Part shown: piece after piece, positions 40,621-49,424 of the stretch
Layout: every line of letters begins with the position of its first letter
Numbering within the stretch: the stretch's first letter is position 1
From: Pusillimonas sp. T7-7
GTDB taxonomy: Bacteria; Pseudomonadota; Gammaproteobacteria; Burkholderiales; Burkholderiaceae_B
Assembly: GCF_000209655.1 (NCBI RefSeq)
Contig: NC_015458.1
Coordinates: forward strand, 2,294,001-2,358,000
Reading direction: 5' to 3'
DNA: 64,000 bases
Translations under genes and position numbers: made by a program
The notes under the pieces: model-generated
The model's database searches: none
Told to the model about the DNA's origin: nothing
What the model saw: the letters and a program-made list of their open reading frames with translations, nothing else

Positions 40621-41907
40621 TTACCGACCCAGCATGGTTTGCGGCAGCCACAGCGCCAGACCCGGTACGAACAGCACCAACAACAACACCGCAACCATCA
40701 GCGCCACATAAGGCAGAGACCCTTGTATGATGGGCCCCAACGAGGCCTTGGTGATGGCTTTGATCGTAAACAGATTCATGCCTACGGGCGGTGTGATCAA
40801 GGCGATCTCAAGGTTGATGACCAGCAAGACGCCATACCAGATGGGGTCTATACCCAGCTGTATCATCGCTGGAAGAATGACCGGCATCGTCACCAGAATG
40901 ATGGCGATCGACTCCAGGAACATACCCAGCACCAGGATCAGCAGCATCATGATGGCAATGAAGCCCATGGCGCCCATATCCATGGCCACCAAAGACTCTA
41001 CGATTTGCTGGGGCACCCGCATCTTAGTGAGCACATGGCTGAATACCGTTGCGCCGGCAAGAATCATGAACAGCATGGCCGACAAGCGGCATGCATCTTG
41101 CGCCGACGCCCAGATATCGCGCCAGCTGATAGTGCGGTAGATGACGATGGTCACGAACAAGGCCAGCCAGACACCCGCAGCCGCGGCTTCAGTCGCGGTA
41201 AACACACCCAAATACATGCCACCCAACACAAAGACCGGCAGCGCAATAGACCAGATGGATTTGCGCAAGGCCTTCAACATCTCGGCCCCCGTGGCACGTG
41301 GGTCACGCTTTATATGCGTCTGGGAACGCGAGCACCTGAAGACCGCCCAGGCCATGAAGACCAGGGCCATGATGATGCCCGGCACAATACCTGCAATGAA
41401 CAGGCCGCCTATGGACGCATCGGTGGTAATGCCGTACAGGATCATGGGGCCCGATGGAGGAATAAGAATACCCAGTGTTCCCCCAGCGGCGACCACACCG
41501 TAGGCAATTCTTGGCTCGTAGCCATAGCGCAGCATCTGCGGAATGGCCACGGCGCCTATGGTCAGAGCAGTGGCCACACTGGAGCCCGAGATCGCAGCAA
41601 ACACCGTGCACGCCAGTATGGTGGCAACCGCCAGGCCGCCCGGCAGATGACGCGTAAAAGTATAGGCGGCATCGTATAGATCATCGACCACCTTCCCACG
41701 GATCATAATGTGCGCCATAAGCGCGAACAACGGAATGGCCACCAGCAAATAATGATTCAACTCGCCAAAGATGATATTGACGACCGAACCCAGGTTGCCT
41801 TGCACAATCAACAGCAGTGCGCCCCCGAAGAGCGTCAGCCCCGCAAAAATAGGTATACCCGTAAAAAGCAGAATCAGCAGCGCAACAAGAATGAAGATGA
41901 TGGTCAT
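40621..41907 (-). CDS. TRAP transporter large membrane subunit (DctM family), second system
   Basis: 428-residue multispanning permease, with GILIPPSGPMILYGI and the C-terminal PPVGMNLFTIKAIT typical of DctM. Its ATG overlaps the dctQ stop (ATGA). Last gene of the operon dctM-dctQ-dctP-HMGL-CaiB read leftward. Confidence 0.93.
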   Translation of the reverse strand: MTIIFILVALLILLFTGIPIFAGLTLFGGALLLIVQGNLGSVVNIIFGELNHYLLVAIPLFALMAHIMIRGKVVDDLYDAAYTFTRHLPGGLAVATILACTVFAAISGSSVATALTIGAVAIPQMLRYGYEPRIAYGVVAAGGTLGILIPPSGPMILYGITTDASIGGLFIAGIVPGIIMALVFMAWAVFRCSRSQTHIKRDPRATGAEMLKALRKSIWSIALPVFVLGGMYLGVFTATEAAAAGVWLALFVTIVIYRTISWRDIWASAQDACRLSAMLFMILAGATVFSHVLTKMRVPQQIVESLVAMDMGAMGFIAIMMLLILVLGMFLESIAIILVTMPVILPAMIQLGIDPIWYGVLLVINLEIALITPPVGMNLFTIKAITKASLGPIIQGSLPYVALMVAVLLLVLFVPGLALWLPQTMLGR

Positions 41908-42464
41908 AGGGCGCCCCCTTGGGGTTCACCGGGCACGGGTGAACCGGCAAAAGACCGCCAAAGCATCTCTGTGGCCACCAGGGCCAGCAGCACTCCACCT
42001 AAAGGAAGAAACAGCTGCAAGGTCCAGACGGGCAGCTCCAGGTGGCCTTCCGTCAGGGAACCGATCATGCGGGACAAGGTCACAGCCTTCCAGCCATTGA
42101 TCATCAGTAATGCAGCCACCAGCAATACCGAAATACTGGACCAGACCGCGGCCCACCTGGCTGCACGCGCCGACAACAAGGCAACCAGCACATCCACGCC
42201 TATGTGTCCGTTTCTGCGCAGCACGTCTGGCGCCGCCAGCATGACTATCGCTGTCAGCGTAAAGGCCACCACCTCATCACTTCCAATAACGGGTGAGGAA
42301 AAGACATAACGCAGCAACACTGCTCCGCCTATCAGCAGCAAATCAAGAAGAATCAAGGCACTGGCAATCGCCATCCCGATCTTGCATAACAAGCCAACAA
42401 CGCTGGTATATGCACGCAATAGCGCGCCATCGTCGTGGCCGACGGAGGTTTGGTCTTGCAACAT
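41904..42464 (-). CDS. TRAP transporter small membrane subunit (DctQ family), second system
   Basis: 186 residues, four predicted helices, with GSDEVVAFTLTAIVMLAAPD and RNGHIGVDVL as in DctQ proteins. Starts 15 bases after the dctP stop; overlaps dctM by 4 bases. Confidence 0.9.
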   Translation of the reverse strand: MLQDQTSVGHDDGALLRAYTSVVGLLCKIGMAIASALILLDLLLIGGAVLLRYVFSSPVIGSDEVVAFTLTAIVMLAAPDVLRRNGHIGVDVLVALLSARAARWAAVWSSISVLLVAALLMINGWKAVTLSRMIGSLTEGHLELPVWTLQLFLPLGGVLLALVATEMLWRSFAGSPVPGEPQGGAL

Positions 42465-42479
42465 ACAGGGCCCTGGCGC

Positions 42480-43472
42480 TTACAGCGCTTTGATCAAGTC
42501 AATCAGTTTCTGCCCGTCGTCTCCGGTCGACTTCAGGAACTCTGCACGCACAGCAGGCTGCATGGCTTCTTCCAAGGCTGAAGCCTGCTCAGGCGTAAGC
42601 ACCACCGTTTCCATGCCGGCATCGTTCAGCTTCTTGATATCGTCCGGATTGACGCCTTCGTGGGTGATCAACGACGACTGAACCGCCTTATCGACCGCAC
42701 GCGTAATGCCGGCCCGAACGTCTTCAGGCAGGCCGTCCCACCATTCAGGATTCACGACCAGGTTGTCGAACACCAGAAAAATAGCTGTAGCCGCGCCGTA
42801 ATCCTGCACCTCATAGAATTTGCGTGAGCTGGCGGCCTGCACACCCGTCAAGGCCGCGTCGATGACACCTGTTTGCAAGGCCTGATAGACCTCGGAGCCC
42901 GGCATGGATACTGCCACGGCGCCCATCGCGCTCAAGCCCGAATCAAACAGCTTGTTCAACCCACGGATCTTGACGCCCTTGAACTTTGGGGGGGAATCAA
43001 GCAACTGCGTTGAAGACGTGAAGACCAGATCGTTGGTATCGACGATCCAGCCAATATTGCGCACGCCCTTGTCCAGCATCTTCTGGTCCAGAATCTTGGC
43101 GGCCTCTGAACCCAGGAAGGCTTTTTGCTTGGCCGGCGCGTTCATCAAGTAGGGTATTTGCGTGACCGCCATTTCAGGCAGGCTGCCGCCCCATTGAATC
43201 GACAAAATGATAGCGGCTTCAAGCTGGCCACTGGCGACTGCCGCATGGTGCTGCTTGGGTTTGAAAAGCTGCGCCGCTCCAAAAATCTGAACTTCTACCT
43301 TGCCATCCGTTTCTTTAGCCACATCTTTGGCCATCTGCTCAAGGCGCTTGGCCGTATGATGCGTGGGCGGAAACTGATGGCTGATGCGCATCGTATAGTC
43401 GGCAGCCGCCGCAATACTGGTTGATACTGCAAAAGCCAAGCCAGTCATGACGAGTTTATTGAATAGTTTCAT
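42480..43472 (-). CDS. TRAP transporter substrate-binding protein (DctP family), second system
   Basis: 330 residues with a signal peptide (to about VSTSIAAAA). DctP features: RISHQFPPTHHTAKRLEQMA, KGVKIRGLNKLF (with the conserved substrate arginine), VSMPGSEVYQALQTGVIDAA. The ligand is probably the carboxylic acid handled by the CoA-transferase and lyase of the same operon (inference). Confidence 0.92.
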   Translation of the reverse strand: MKLFNKLVMTGLAFAVSTSIAAAADYTMRISHQFPPTHHTAKRLEQMAKDVAKETDGKVEVQIFGAAQLFKPKQHHAAVASGQLEAAIILSIQWGGSLPEMAVTQIPYLMNAPAKQKAFLGSEAAKILDQKMLDKGVRNIGWIVDTNDLVFTSSTQLLDSPPKFKGVKIRGLNKLFDSGLSAMGAVAVSMPGSEVYQALQTGVIDAALTGVQAASSRKFYEVQDYGAATAIFLVFDNLVVNPEWWDGLPEDVRAGITRAVDKAVQSSLITHEGVNPDDIKKLNDAGMETVVLTPEQASALEEAMQPAVRAEFLKSTGDDGQKLIDLIKAL

Positions 43473-43501
43473 GTCTTCCTCCGAACCGAATAATCAATTT
43501 T

Positions 43502-44440
43502 TTATATAGCCATTTTGGGCAGCCCTGATCGCGCCAGCCCTCCGTACAACTTTTCATCGGGCATAGTGCGCACCAAGATACTGCGCACATCAACCAGCGC
43601 CTCGATATCGATGCCGGTTGAAAAGCCCATGCCTTCACACAGAAAAACCAGATCTTCGAACACCACATTTCCCGTAGCGCCCGGGGCAAACGGACAACCA
43701 CCCAGCCCGCCCAACGAACCATCAAGTATGCGTACGCCTGCATCCAGCGCGGCAGCGGCGTTGGCGATCGCCATACCGCGCGTGTCATGCAAATGCACAC
43801 CCAGCGGCTGGCCTCCCAACAACTTGGCCGACCCTGTCGCCAAGGTATGTATAGCGCGGGGACCCGCATAGCCGACCGTATCGGCCAAAGCCACCGTGTC
43901 GGCTCCGACTTGTGCGCATTCACCTACCAGGCGCAGCACCTCGTTGGGATCAACCCTGCCCTCGATCGAACACCCAAAAGCCATGGCGATGCCGGCAGTT
44001 ACCACCGGCGCATCAGGGCCGGCTGCATTACGCATGGCCACGATACGGCCCAGCATATCGACGGCCTCTTTGCGGCTGCGGCGCGTATTCGCCTGGCTAT
44101 GTCCTTCGGTGGCGGAAATCACGAACATGATCTCGTCCACATCAGTCTGCATGGCGTCTTCGGCGCCCCGTTCATTCAGCGCCAGCGCCGTGGCGCAGGT
44201 TCCGGGCTTGGCCTTGATCGCCGCCACAATATCGCGCACATCGGCAAATTGCGGAAAACGACTTGCCGGCAAAAAAGAACCGGCTTCAAAATAACGCACA
44301 CCCGCCGCATACTCGCTTGCTATCCATTCCTGCTTGGATGCCGTATCGGGAAACTGACGCACCAGTTGCAGGCCGTCACGCAAGCCGACCTCGCGCAGCA
44401 CCACGCGGTCGGAAGGAAAAAGTGCAGAGACGCGGCTCAT
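43502..44440 (-). CDS. HMG-CoA-lyase family enzyme
   Basis: Metal-dependent aldolase of the 3-hydroxy-3-methylglutaryl-CoA lyase family, 312 residues. Segments VVLREVGLRDGLQ (catalytic Arg/Asp), ALADTVGYAGP, GVHLHDTRGMAIAN (metal His pair) and LGGCPFAPGATGNVVFEDL (flexible loop cysteine) are intact. The start overlaps the CoA-transferase stop (ATGA), so the acyl-CoA it cleaves is likely made by that enzyme. Could act on HMG-CoA or a related 3-hydroxyacyl-CoA such as citramalyl-type. Confidence 0.9.
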   Translation of the reverse strand: MSRVSALFPSDRVVLREVGLRDGLQLVRQFPDTASKQEWIASEYAAGVRYFEAGSFLPASRFPQFADVRDIVAAIKAKPGTCATALALNERGAEDAMQTDVDEIMFVISATEGHSQANTRRSRKEAVDMLGRIVAMRNAAGPDAPVVTAGIAMAFGCSIEGRVDPNEVLRLVGECAQVGADTVALADTVGYAGPRAIHTLATGSAKLLGGQPLGVHLHDTRGMAIANAAAALDAGVRILDGSLGGLGGCPFAPGATGNVVFEDLVFLCEGMGFSTGIDIEALVDVRSILVRTMPDEKLYGGLARSGLPKMAI

Positions 44441-45618
44441 ACCGATACCTCTTCACCACGCGCGGCCGCAATGGCGCTCGCATCCAGGCCCAGATCGGCC
44501 AGCACCTGATCGGTATCCTGCCCGGTAGCCGGTACATCGCCGCCACCCGTCAACATCTTGCCGTCCACCTCGAAAGGCAAAGAAGGCGCACGGAAAGTGG
44601 AGCCATCAGCACACTTGGAAACGGAAACCCCGCCAGGACGCATCACATGCGGGTCTTCATACATATCGCAAGGCTTGGCAATAGGCGAATACGGTATGCC
44701 CTGGGCCTCGAACTTGCGACCCAACTCACGCGCGTCCATGGCGGCGATCTTCTGTGCAATGACAGGCAGCGTCCAGCTGCGCGCATTGATCTGGTCCATG
44801 CGCGTAGCCAGCCTCGGGTCAGACAGGAACTCATCCAGCCCCAACAAAGTGCAGACAATATTCCACTGCCCTTCAGTCACAGCCCCAACGAAAATCTGCT
44901 CGCCATGGACGTCGGTGAAAATATCGTAAATGGGCCAGGAAAACTCGCGCTCCGGCATGGGCGGCGGGTTCACGCCCTCGAGCTCAAACTGCACCATATG
45001 CTGCGCCACCAGCAGCAGACAGTTTTCAAACAGGCCTACGCGCATCTCGCGCCCCGTACCGGTTTCCTTGCGCTCTATGAGTGCAGCCAATACCGAAAAC
45101 GCCGCAAACAACCCACCCATAATGTCATTGGCCGACGAGCCCACACGCAAAGGCCGTCCGGTGGGCCCCGTCATGTAAGCCAGGCCCGTCATCATCTGCA
45201 CCACCTCATCCAGGGCTGTGCGATTTTGATAAGGCCCCGACAAAAACCCCTTGCACGAAGCAATAATGAGCTTGGGAAACTGACTGCGTAGCTCGGCCGG
45301 GTCGGCGCCCACCTTGGCCATCGCCGAGTCACGGAAATTCTCGACAAATACATCAGCCGTTTCCAGCAAACGATTCAGCGCCGCCTGGCCTTCCTCTGTC
45401 TTCAAATCCAGCTGCACCGACTTCTTGCCGCGATTGAACAACGGAAACATCGGACGGCCCATGCCGTTAAGACTGCGGGTCTTGTCGCCCCCCGGCGGCT
45501 CGACCTTGATGACTTCCGCCCCTAGAAACCCAAGAAACATACCGCAGGACGGCCCCATGATCATGTGGCTCATCTCGACAACACGCAGGCCCGCAAGCGG
45601 CAAAAACGGCTGATCCAT
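44437..45618 (-). CDS. CaiB/BaiF-family CoA-transferase (class III)
   Basis: 393 residues from the ATG at 45618 (MDQPFLPLAGLRVVEMSHMI); the open frame continues to 45696 but that stretch is promoter-like. Family III motifs: GPSCGMFLGFLGAEVIKVEPP, NRGKKSVQLDLKTEEG, the catalytic aspartate in ENFRDSAMAKVG-adjacent region and LGLDEFLSDPRLATR. Forms an acyl-CoA by CoA transfer; first gene of the operon, divergent from the LysR gene. Confidence 0.9.
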   Translation of the reverse strand: MDQPFLPLAGLRVVEMSHMIMGPSCGMFLGFLGAEVIKVEPPGGDKTRSLNGMGRPMFPLFNRGKKSVQLDLKTEEGQAALNRLLETADVFVENFRDSAMAKVGADPAELRSQFPKLIIASCKGFLSGPYQNRTALDEVVQMMTGLAYMTGPTGRPLRVGSSANDIMGGLFAAFSVLAALIERKETGTGREMRVGLFENCLLLVAQHMVQFELEGVNPPPMPEREFSWPIYDIFTDVHGEQIFVGAVTEGQWNIVCTLLGLDEFLSDPRLATRMDQINARSWTLPVIAQKIAAMDARELGRKFEAQGIPYSPIAKPCDMYEDPHVMRPGGVSVSKCADGSTFRAPSLPFEVDGKMLTGGGDVPATGQDTDQVLADLGLDASAIAAARGEEVSV

Positions 45619-45713
45619 TCCATAAACTCCTATGTCTTGCGAGCAGACTATCATTGTTTTTTCGATCAGAAAATTATATTGTTTCAACAACTGCATTCTA
45701 AAAAGTTGAGATC

Positions 45714-46664
45714 ATGGATTTAAGGCAACTGCAAACCTTCGTCGCCATCTATGAATCAGGCGGCATTTCCCGAGCCGCCGAGCGTGAGCGAACCGCACCT
45801 TCCGTGCTTAGCCACCACCTGGCCAATCTGGAAGGCCAGTTCCCCAAACCCCTGTTCATACGCAACCCCCGCGGCCTGCTGCCCACCGAATACGGCGAAC
45901 GCCTGCACGCCCATGCCGTCCAGATACTGCGCGCCGTACAGCTGGCCCGAGAAGACATGCACAATATGTCGGGCGAAATCCACGGCCAAGTCGCCATAGG
46001 CATGGCCTACACCGCTCTACACGGCATCGGCAAGCAGTTAATGCGCACCGTGCTCGACGACTACCCGGGCTTGTCCTTGATGGTGTCCGAAACACTGTCC
46101 GGCAGCACTATTACCCAACTGATGGAAGCGCATATCGACCTGGCCCTGGCCTACAACCCCACCCAGGACGCACGCATCAAGGCCACCGCCCTATTGGAAG
46201 AGCGCATGATCTGCATTGGCAAAAAAGAAATCATCGGAGACACGGCGGCCCCCATCACCGTCAAGGCCTTGCTTGACCTGCCCTTCGTGCTGCCGCGCCG
46301 TGGAACGATGGGGCGGTCGATCATGGACGACCCCAGGCTGCAGAAACAGTTTGAGCAGCGGGCAAAACTGCAAACCGACAACGTCAACGCCGTCAACCTG
46401 TTTGTAGAAGAAGGCCTAGGCTGCGTCATAGGCAGCAAATCGTATTTGCGTGAGCAACTTAAAGCCGGCGAAGTGGTTTACCGCGACATCGTCAAACCAG
46501 AGATGCTACGCACCCTATACCTGTGCGAACATAGCGACAAACCGCCATCAAGAGCGGTTGAGCTGATACGGGAAATCGTCCTGCGCCTGATTGCGGCAGA
46601 AGTGAAGGCAGGCAACTGGGCGTGTGAGCGCGTGCTGCTGGAACCGGCTGGATGGCCAAACTAG
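45714..46664 (+). CDS. LysR-family transcriptional regulator
   Basis: 316 residues. N-terminal HTH MDLRQLQTFVAIYESGGISR followed by AAERERTAPSVLSHHLANLE, then a periplasmic-binding-like effector domain. Transcribed away from the CoA-transferase operon with a 95-base AT-rich intergenic region, the classical arrangement for a regulator of the divergent operon. Confidence 0.92.
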   Translation: MDLRQLQTFVAIYESGGISRAAERERTAPSVLSHHLANLEGQFPKPLFIRNPRGLLPTEYGERLHAHAVQILRAVQLAREDMHNMSGEIHGQVAIGMAYTALHGIGKQLMRTVLDDYPGLSLMVSETLSGSTITQLMEAHIDLALAYNPTQDARIKATALLEERMICIGKKEIIGDTAAPITVKALLDLPFVLPRRGTMGRSIMDDPRLQKQFEQRAKLQTDNVNAVNLFVEEGLGCVIGSKSYLREQLKAGEVVYRDIVKPEMLRTLYLCEHSDKPPSRAVELIREIVLRLIAAEVKAGNWACERVLLEPAGWPN

Positions 46665-46684
46665 CTAGTAATGTGACAGTTACG

Positions 46685-46713
46685 CTGCGAAAATTTGAAT
46701 CTGTGCGTATAAT
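46685..46713 (+). promoter_or_regulatory. Likely tRNA-Leu promoter
   Basis: Perfect TATAAT at 46708-46713 with a weak -35 (CTGCGA, 46685-46690) at 17-base spacing, 48 bases before the tRNA. Confidence 0.5.
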
Positions 46714-46761
46714 TACGCCTTCTTGCCACGCCCTGGGTTCCACAGGGCGAACTACTTGAAT

Positions 46762-46846
46762 GCCCGGGTGGTGAAATTGGTAGACGCAGGGGACTCAAAA
46801 TCCCCCGCCGCGAGGCGTGCCGGTTCGATTCCGGCCCCGGGCACCA
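46762..46846 (+). tRNA. tRNA-Leu (anticodon CAA), intact, island integration site
   Basis: 85 bases with encoded CCA. Acceptor GCCCGGG / CCCGGGC, anticodon stem GGGGA / TCCCC with loop CTCAAAA (anticodon CAA), long variable arm typical of leucine tRNAs, T-arm GCCGGTTCGATTCCGGC. A tyrosine integrase starts 136 bases downstream, the normal arrangement of a tRNA-integrated island. Confidence 0.97.
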
Positions 46847-46982
46847 GCTTAAAATCCCTAGTGTTTATAAGGCTCTAGCGCGATTTATAGCTTCCACCCC
46901 AAGACTGGGGGATTTTCCAAGATTGCGAGTCAGGTACAGTTTCGGTACAGTGGTGCAGCGTTGAGCATCATTCGGAGCCTGT

Positions 46983-48071
46983 ATGGCCACTATCATCAAG
47001 ACTCCTTCCGGTACCTGGAAGGCACTAATCCGCAAAACCGGCTGGCCTGCTACCGCCAAAACTTTCCGTACTAAAAGAGACGCCGAAGACTGGGCGCGCC
47101 GTACTGAAGATGAAATGGTACGCGGAATGTACATCCAACGGGCACCTGCAGAGCGAATGATCGTTGAGGCGGCGCTGAAGCGGTACTTGCGGGAAGTTAC
47201 CCCGACCAAACGCGAATCCACACAGATCGGCGAACATAAGAAAGCCCAGGCACTGATTAAGCATTTGGGTAAATATTCGCTGGCTGCATTAAGTGCTGAT
47301 ATTGTTGCCCAGTACCGGGATGCACGACTGGCTGGCGATGAAGACGAGAACGGCAAGCGCGTTCCGCGCAGCAATAACACGGTACGCCTAGAACTGGCCC
47401 TGCTTGGCCACCTGTTTACCGTTGCCATTAAGGAATGGGGCATTGGGCTGCCGTTCAATCCCGTGTCGAATATTCGCCGCCCTGCTCCGGGTGCTGGGCG
47501 TAATCGGCGGCTAACACCTACAGAGAACAAGCGGTTGCTGACAGCCGTGGATGCCTATTCGAATCCGATGTTTAGTTGGATAGTGCGGGTTGCGCTTGAA
47601 ACAGGGATGCGGCTGTCGGAGATTGCTGGCTTGCGGCTTGGCCAGGTGGACATGCAAAAGCGTGTTGTAAGGCTGGAACATACCAAGAACTCGTCGCCAC
47701 GCACCGTGCCTCTGACGAAAGCTGCAACGAGCGTGTTTCAGGCAGCACTTGATAATCCGTTGCGGCCGCCTGAGACTGATTTGGTGTTCTTTGGCGAGCC
47801 AGGTAAGGATGGCATGCGGCGGCCCTATCTGTTTGACAAGGCATGGTCTGATGCGAAAAAGGCAGCTGGCCTAGTAGATTTTCGATTTCATGATTTGCGG
47901 CATGAAGCTGTTAGCCGGCTGGTGGAGGCTGGGCTGTCAGACCAGGAGGTTGCAGCTATCAGCGGACATAAGTCTATGCAAATGCTGAAGCGGTATACGC
48001 ATCTTAGGGCTGAGGATTTGGTGGGGAGGCTAGACGAATTGGAGCGACGAGAAAGGCCCATTATCCGATAA
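46983..48071 (+). CDS. Tyrosine-type site-specific integrase
   Basis: 362-residue phage-type integrase. Arm-binding N-terminus (TPSGTWKALIRKTGWPATAK), core-binding domain (about 60-165), catalytic domain with the first Arg in ALETGMRLSEIAGL, the HxxR box in FHDLRHEAVSRL, SGHKSMQMLKRY with the nucleophile Tyr in KRYTHL. All catalytic residues are present, so it may be active. It probably targets the adjacent tRNA-Leu. Confidence 0.94.
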   Translation: MATIIKTPSGTWKALIRKTGWPATAKTFRTKRDAEDWARRTEDEMVRGMYIQRAPAERMIVEAALKRYLREVTPTKRESTQIGEHKKAQALIKHLGKYSLAALSADIVAQYRDARLAGDEDENGKRVPRSNNTVRLELALLGHLFTVAIKEWGIGLPFNPVSNIRRPAPGAGRNRRLTPTENKRLLTAVDAYSNPMFSWIVRVALETGMRLSEIAGLRLGQVDMQKRVVRLEHTKNSSPRTVPLTKAATSVFQAALDNPLRPPETDLVFFGEPGKDGMRRPYLFDKAWSDAKKAAGLVDFRFHDLRHEAVSRLVEAGLSDQEVAAISGHKSMQMLKRYTHLRAEDLVGRLDELERRERPIIR

Positions 48072-48162
48072 ACGATCGCTACCAACGGGCATGAAGTAAG
48101 CAAGGCATCCCCATAACTAATCACCCACCTCTACACTCGGACACTGCAGCCCCTCTTCTTGT

Positions 48163-48741
48163 TTAAGGCGTGGGCCAAACACGCCGGAAAGTGAAATGCC
48201 CGCGGGTTGCCCTGCTCGTCCAGTAGTTTCCCTCTAAAAGACTATTGTTTTTTAGGCCGACTAGAAGCACTGCTGCGCCGTCGAAAAGAGGTTCAGCTTC
48301 GAGCAATGACTGATTAGGTGAGCAACGATATATGTAATGCAGCATAGGTCGATTTGACTCAGCGTCGCGCTTGACTGCAACTGAAAGTGTCTGAGACTTG
48401 GACTTTGGCGTTTCCAACTCTAACGACAAGCGAAAGAAATTTTGATTCACATGTACCAAACCTTCTGCTACGCCGTGTTTGTCGCCCCAGACCCAATCTA
48501 TGTTTGCACGCCAAGTTCCATTCAGGTCCGGAAATAGCCAATCATTGAGCTTTGGTACCCACTGCCAAAGTTTGCGCCATCCCCATATACAAAACACCAA
48601 CACAACAATCTCAATGATGGCAGAAAGCTTCCAAGCGTCAACTGGTGTCAATGACGTGACACTGGCCAGTAAGACTGCTATTGCTGCTGAAAGCCCTGCG
48701 ACCACAGCAATCACCTTCGGGATAGATACCAAGCTTATCAT
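48163..48741 (-). CDS. Cap15-like 2TM-beta membrane effector
   Basis: 192 residues. Two membrane helices (about 10-31 and 37-55) are followed by a beta-rich domain that begins with PDLNGTW (71-77) and ends with LEGNYWTSRATRGHFTFRR. This architecture and both motifs match my memory of the S-2TMbeta / Cap15 effector family used in CBASS and, as OptE, in Panoptes. Cap15 disrupts the inner membrane when it binds its nucleotide. The gene follows the DAC-like gene by 3 bases on the same strand, so the two form an operon. Convergent with the integrase. Confidence 0.8.
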   Translation of the reverse strand: MISLVSIPKVIAVVAGLSAAIAVLLASVTSLTPVDAWKLSAIIEIVVLVFCIWGWRKLWQWVPKLNDWLFPDLNGTWRANIDWVWGDKHGVAEGLVHVNQNFFRLSLELETPKSKSQTLSVAVKRDAESNRPMLHYIYRCSPNQSLLEAEPLFDGAAVLLVGLKNNSLLEGNYWTSRATRGHFTFRRVWPTP

Positions 48742-48744
48742 CCC

Positions 48745-49200
48745 CTAGACCTCTGAACCTTGACGGAAAACTACCGTCCCGTAACCGCAACTGAAGACCC
48801 CGGTAGCCAGAACGCCTGGAAGCATTGAACCGAAAAGTGCTGCTAAGTAACGTCCTCCAAATAAACGACTTCGATCAACCCGAGTTTCTGGCACGATTGG
48901 AGGGGAGAAGTACTGTGCGACCGCAGTCACCCGAAACTTGGAGTCCAGTATATGAAATCCATCATGAAATGGACTTGACTCGTCGCATAGCTGCAAAAGG
49001 TACTCTGATAGAGGTGCTTTGAATGGGGGAGGCGATACTTGACGCAACGGATAGACAGGAAGGCCATGAGAACCGTCATGCACGATCACACCAACGCCCG
49101 CCAATCGGCTGGTCGCTTGTGCACCGATATTGTCCAACTCCTGGTGTAGAAAAGTAACGGTGTCGAGCATAGGGTCATTCAAAAAGTTAGGGAGATACAT
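48745..49200 (-). CDS. Divergent DAC (diadenylate cyclase)-like protein
   Basis: 151 residues, no membrane segment. From about residue 35 it parallels the DisA/CdaA DAC fold: GVGVIVHD, then PLSEYLLQL leading to SPFHDGFHILDSKFRVTAVA (H79-D80-G81-F82 where CdaA has HDGA), then GGRYLAAL (115-122) in place of GTRHRAA, then GVFSCGYGTVVFRQG in place of the SEETG strand. The catalytic Asp and first Arg are kept, but RHR has become RYL. Either a divergent cyclase with another product or an inactive nucleotide sensor. The similarity is by eye and needs a profile search. No strong RBS before the ATG. Confidence 0.62.
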   Translation of the reverse strand: MYLPNFLNDPMLDTVTFLHQELDNIGAQATSRLAGVGVIVHDGSHGLPVYPLRQVSPPPFKAPLSEYLLQLCDESSPFHDGFHILDSKFRVTAVAQYFSPPIVPETRVDRSRLFGGRYLAALFGSMLPGVLATGVFSCGYGTVVFRQGSEV

Positions 49201-49273
49201 CCACGCAGCATTCTAAGCCCTGTCTACGCACATAGCTCCTAGCGAACTAGTAATTTTCCCCTAATCGGCGAAA

Positions 49274-49287
49274 ATGTTTCAAAACAT
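49274..49287. promoter_or_regulatory. Small palindrome between the DAC/2TM-beta and CBASS operons
   Basis: ATGTTT and AAACAT separated by 2 bases, in the 224-base divergent intergenic region that must hold both promoters; AAACATGT occurs again at 49292. Possible shared operator. No clear -35/-10 pair stands out. Confidence 0.35.
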
Positions 49288-49424
49288 CAATAAACATGTC
49301 AAAATCGACAGGAGTCTCAGCATCGACCTTAGTTTTCAAATCGATCTGGCCTAACACAGTGCGCAAATTTATGTAGACGCTTCGCTAAGCACGGTGACGT
49401 AACTAAAATATTAATGGAGTGCTA

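Noticed and set aside
48163..49200. The pair as a classical Panoptes system
   Set aside because: The upstream protein has no GGDD-type motif expected of mCpol; its motifs fit a DAC-like fold better, so it is reported as a parallel rather than as Panoptes itself.
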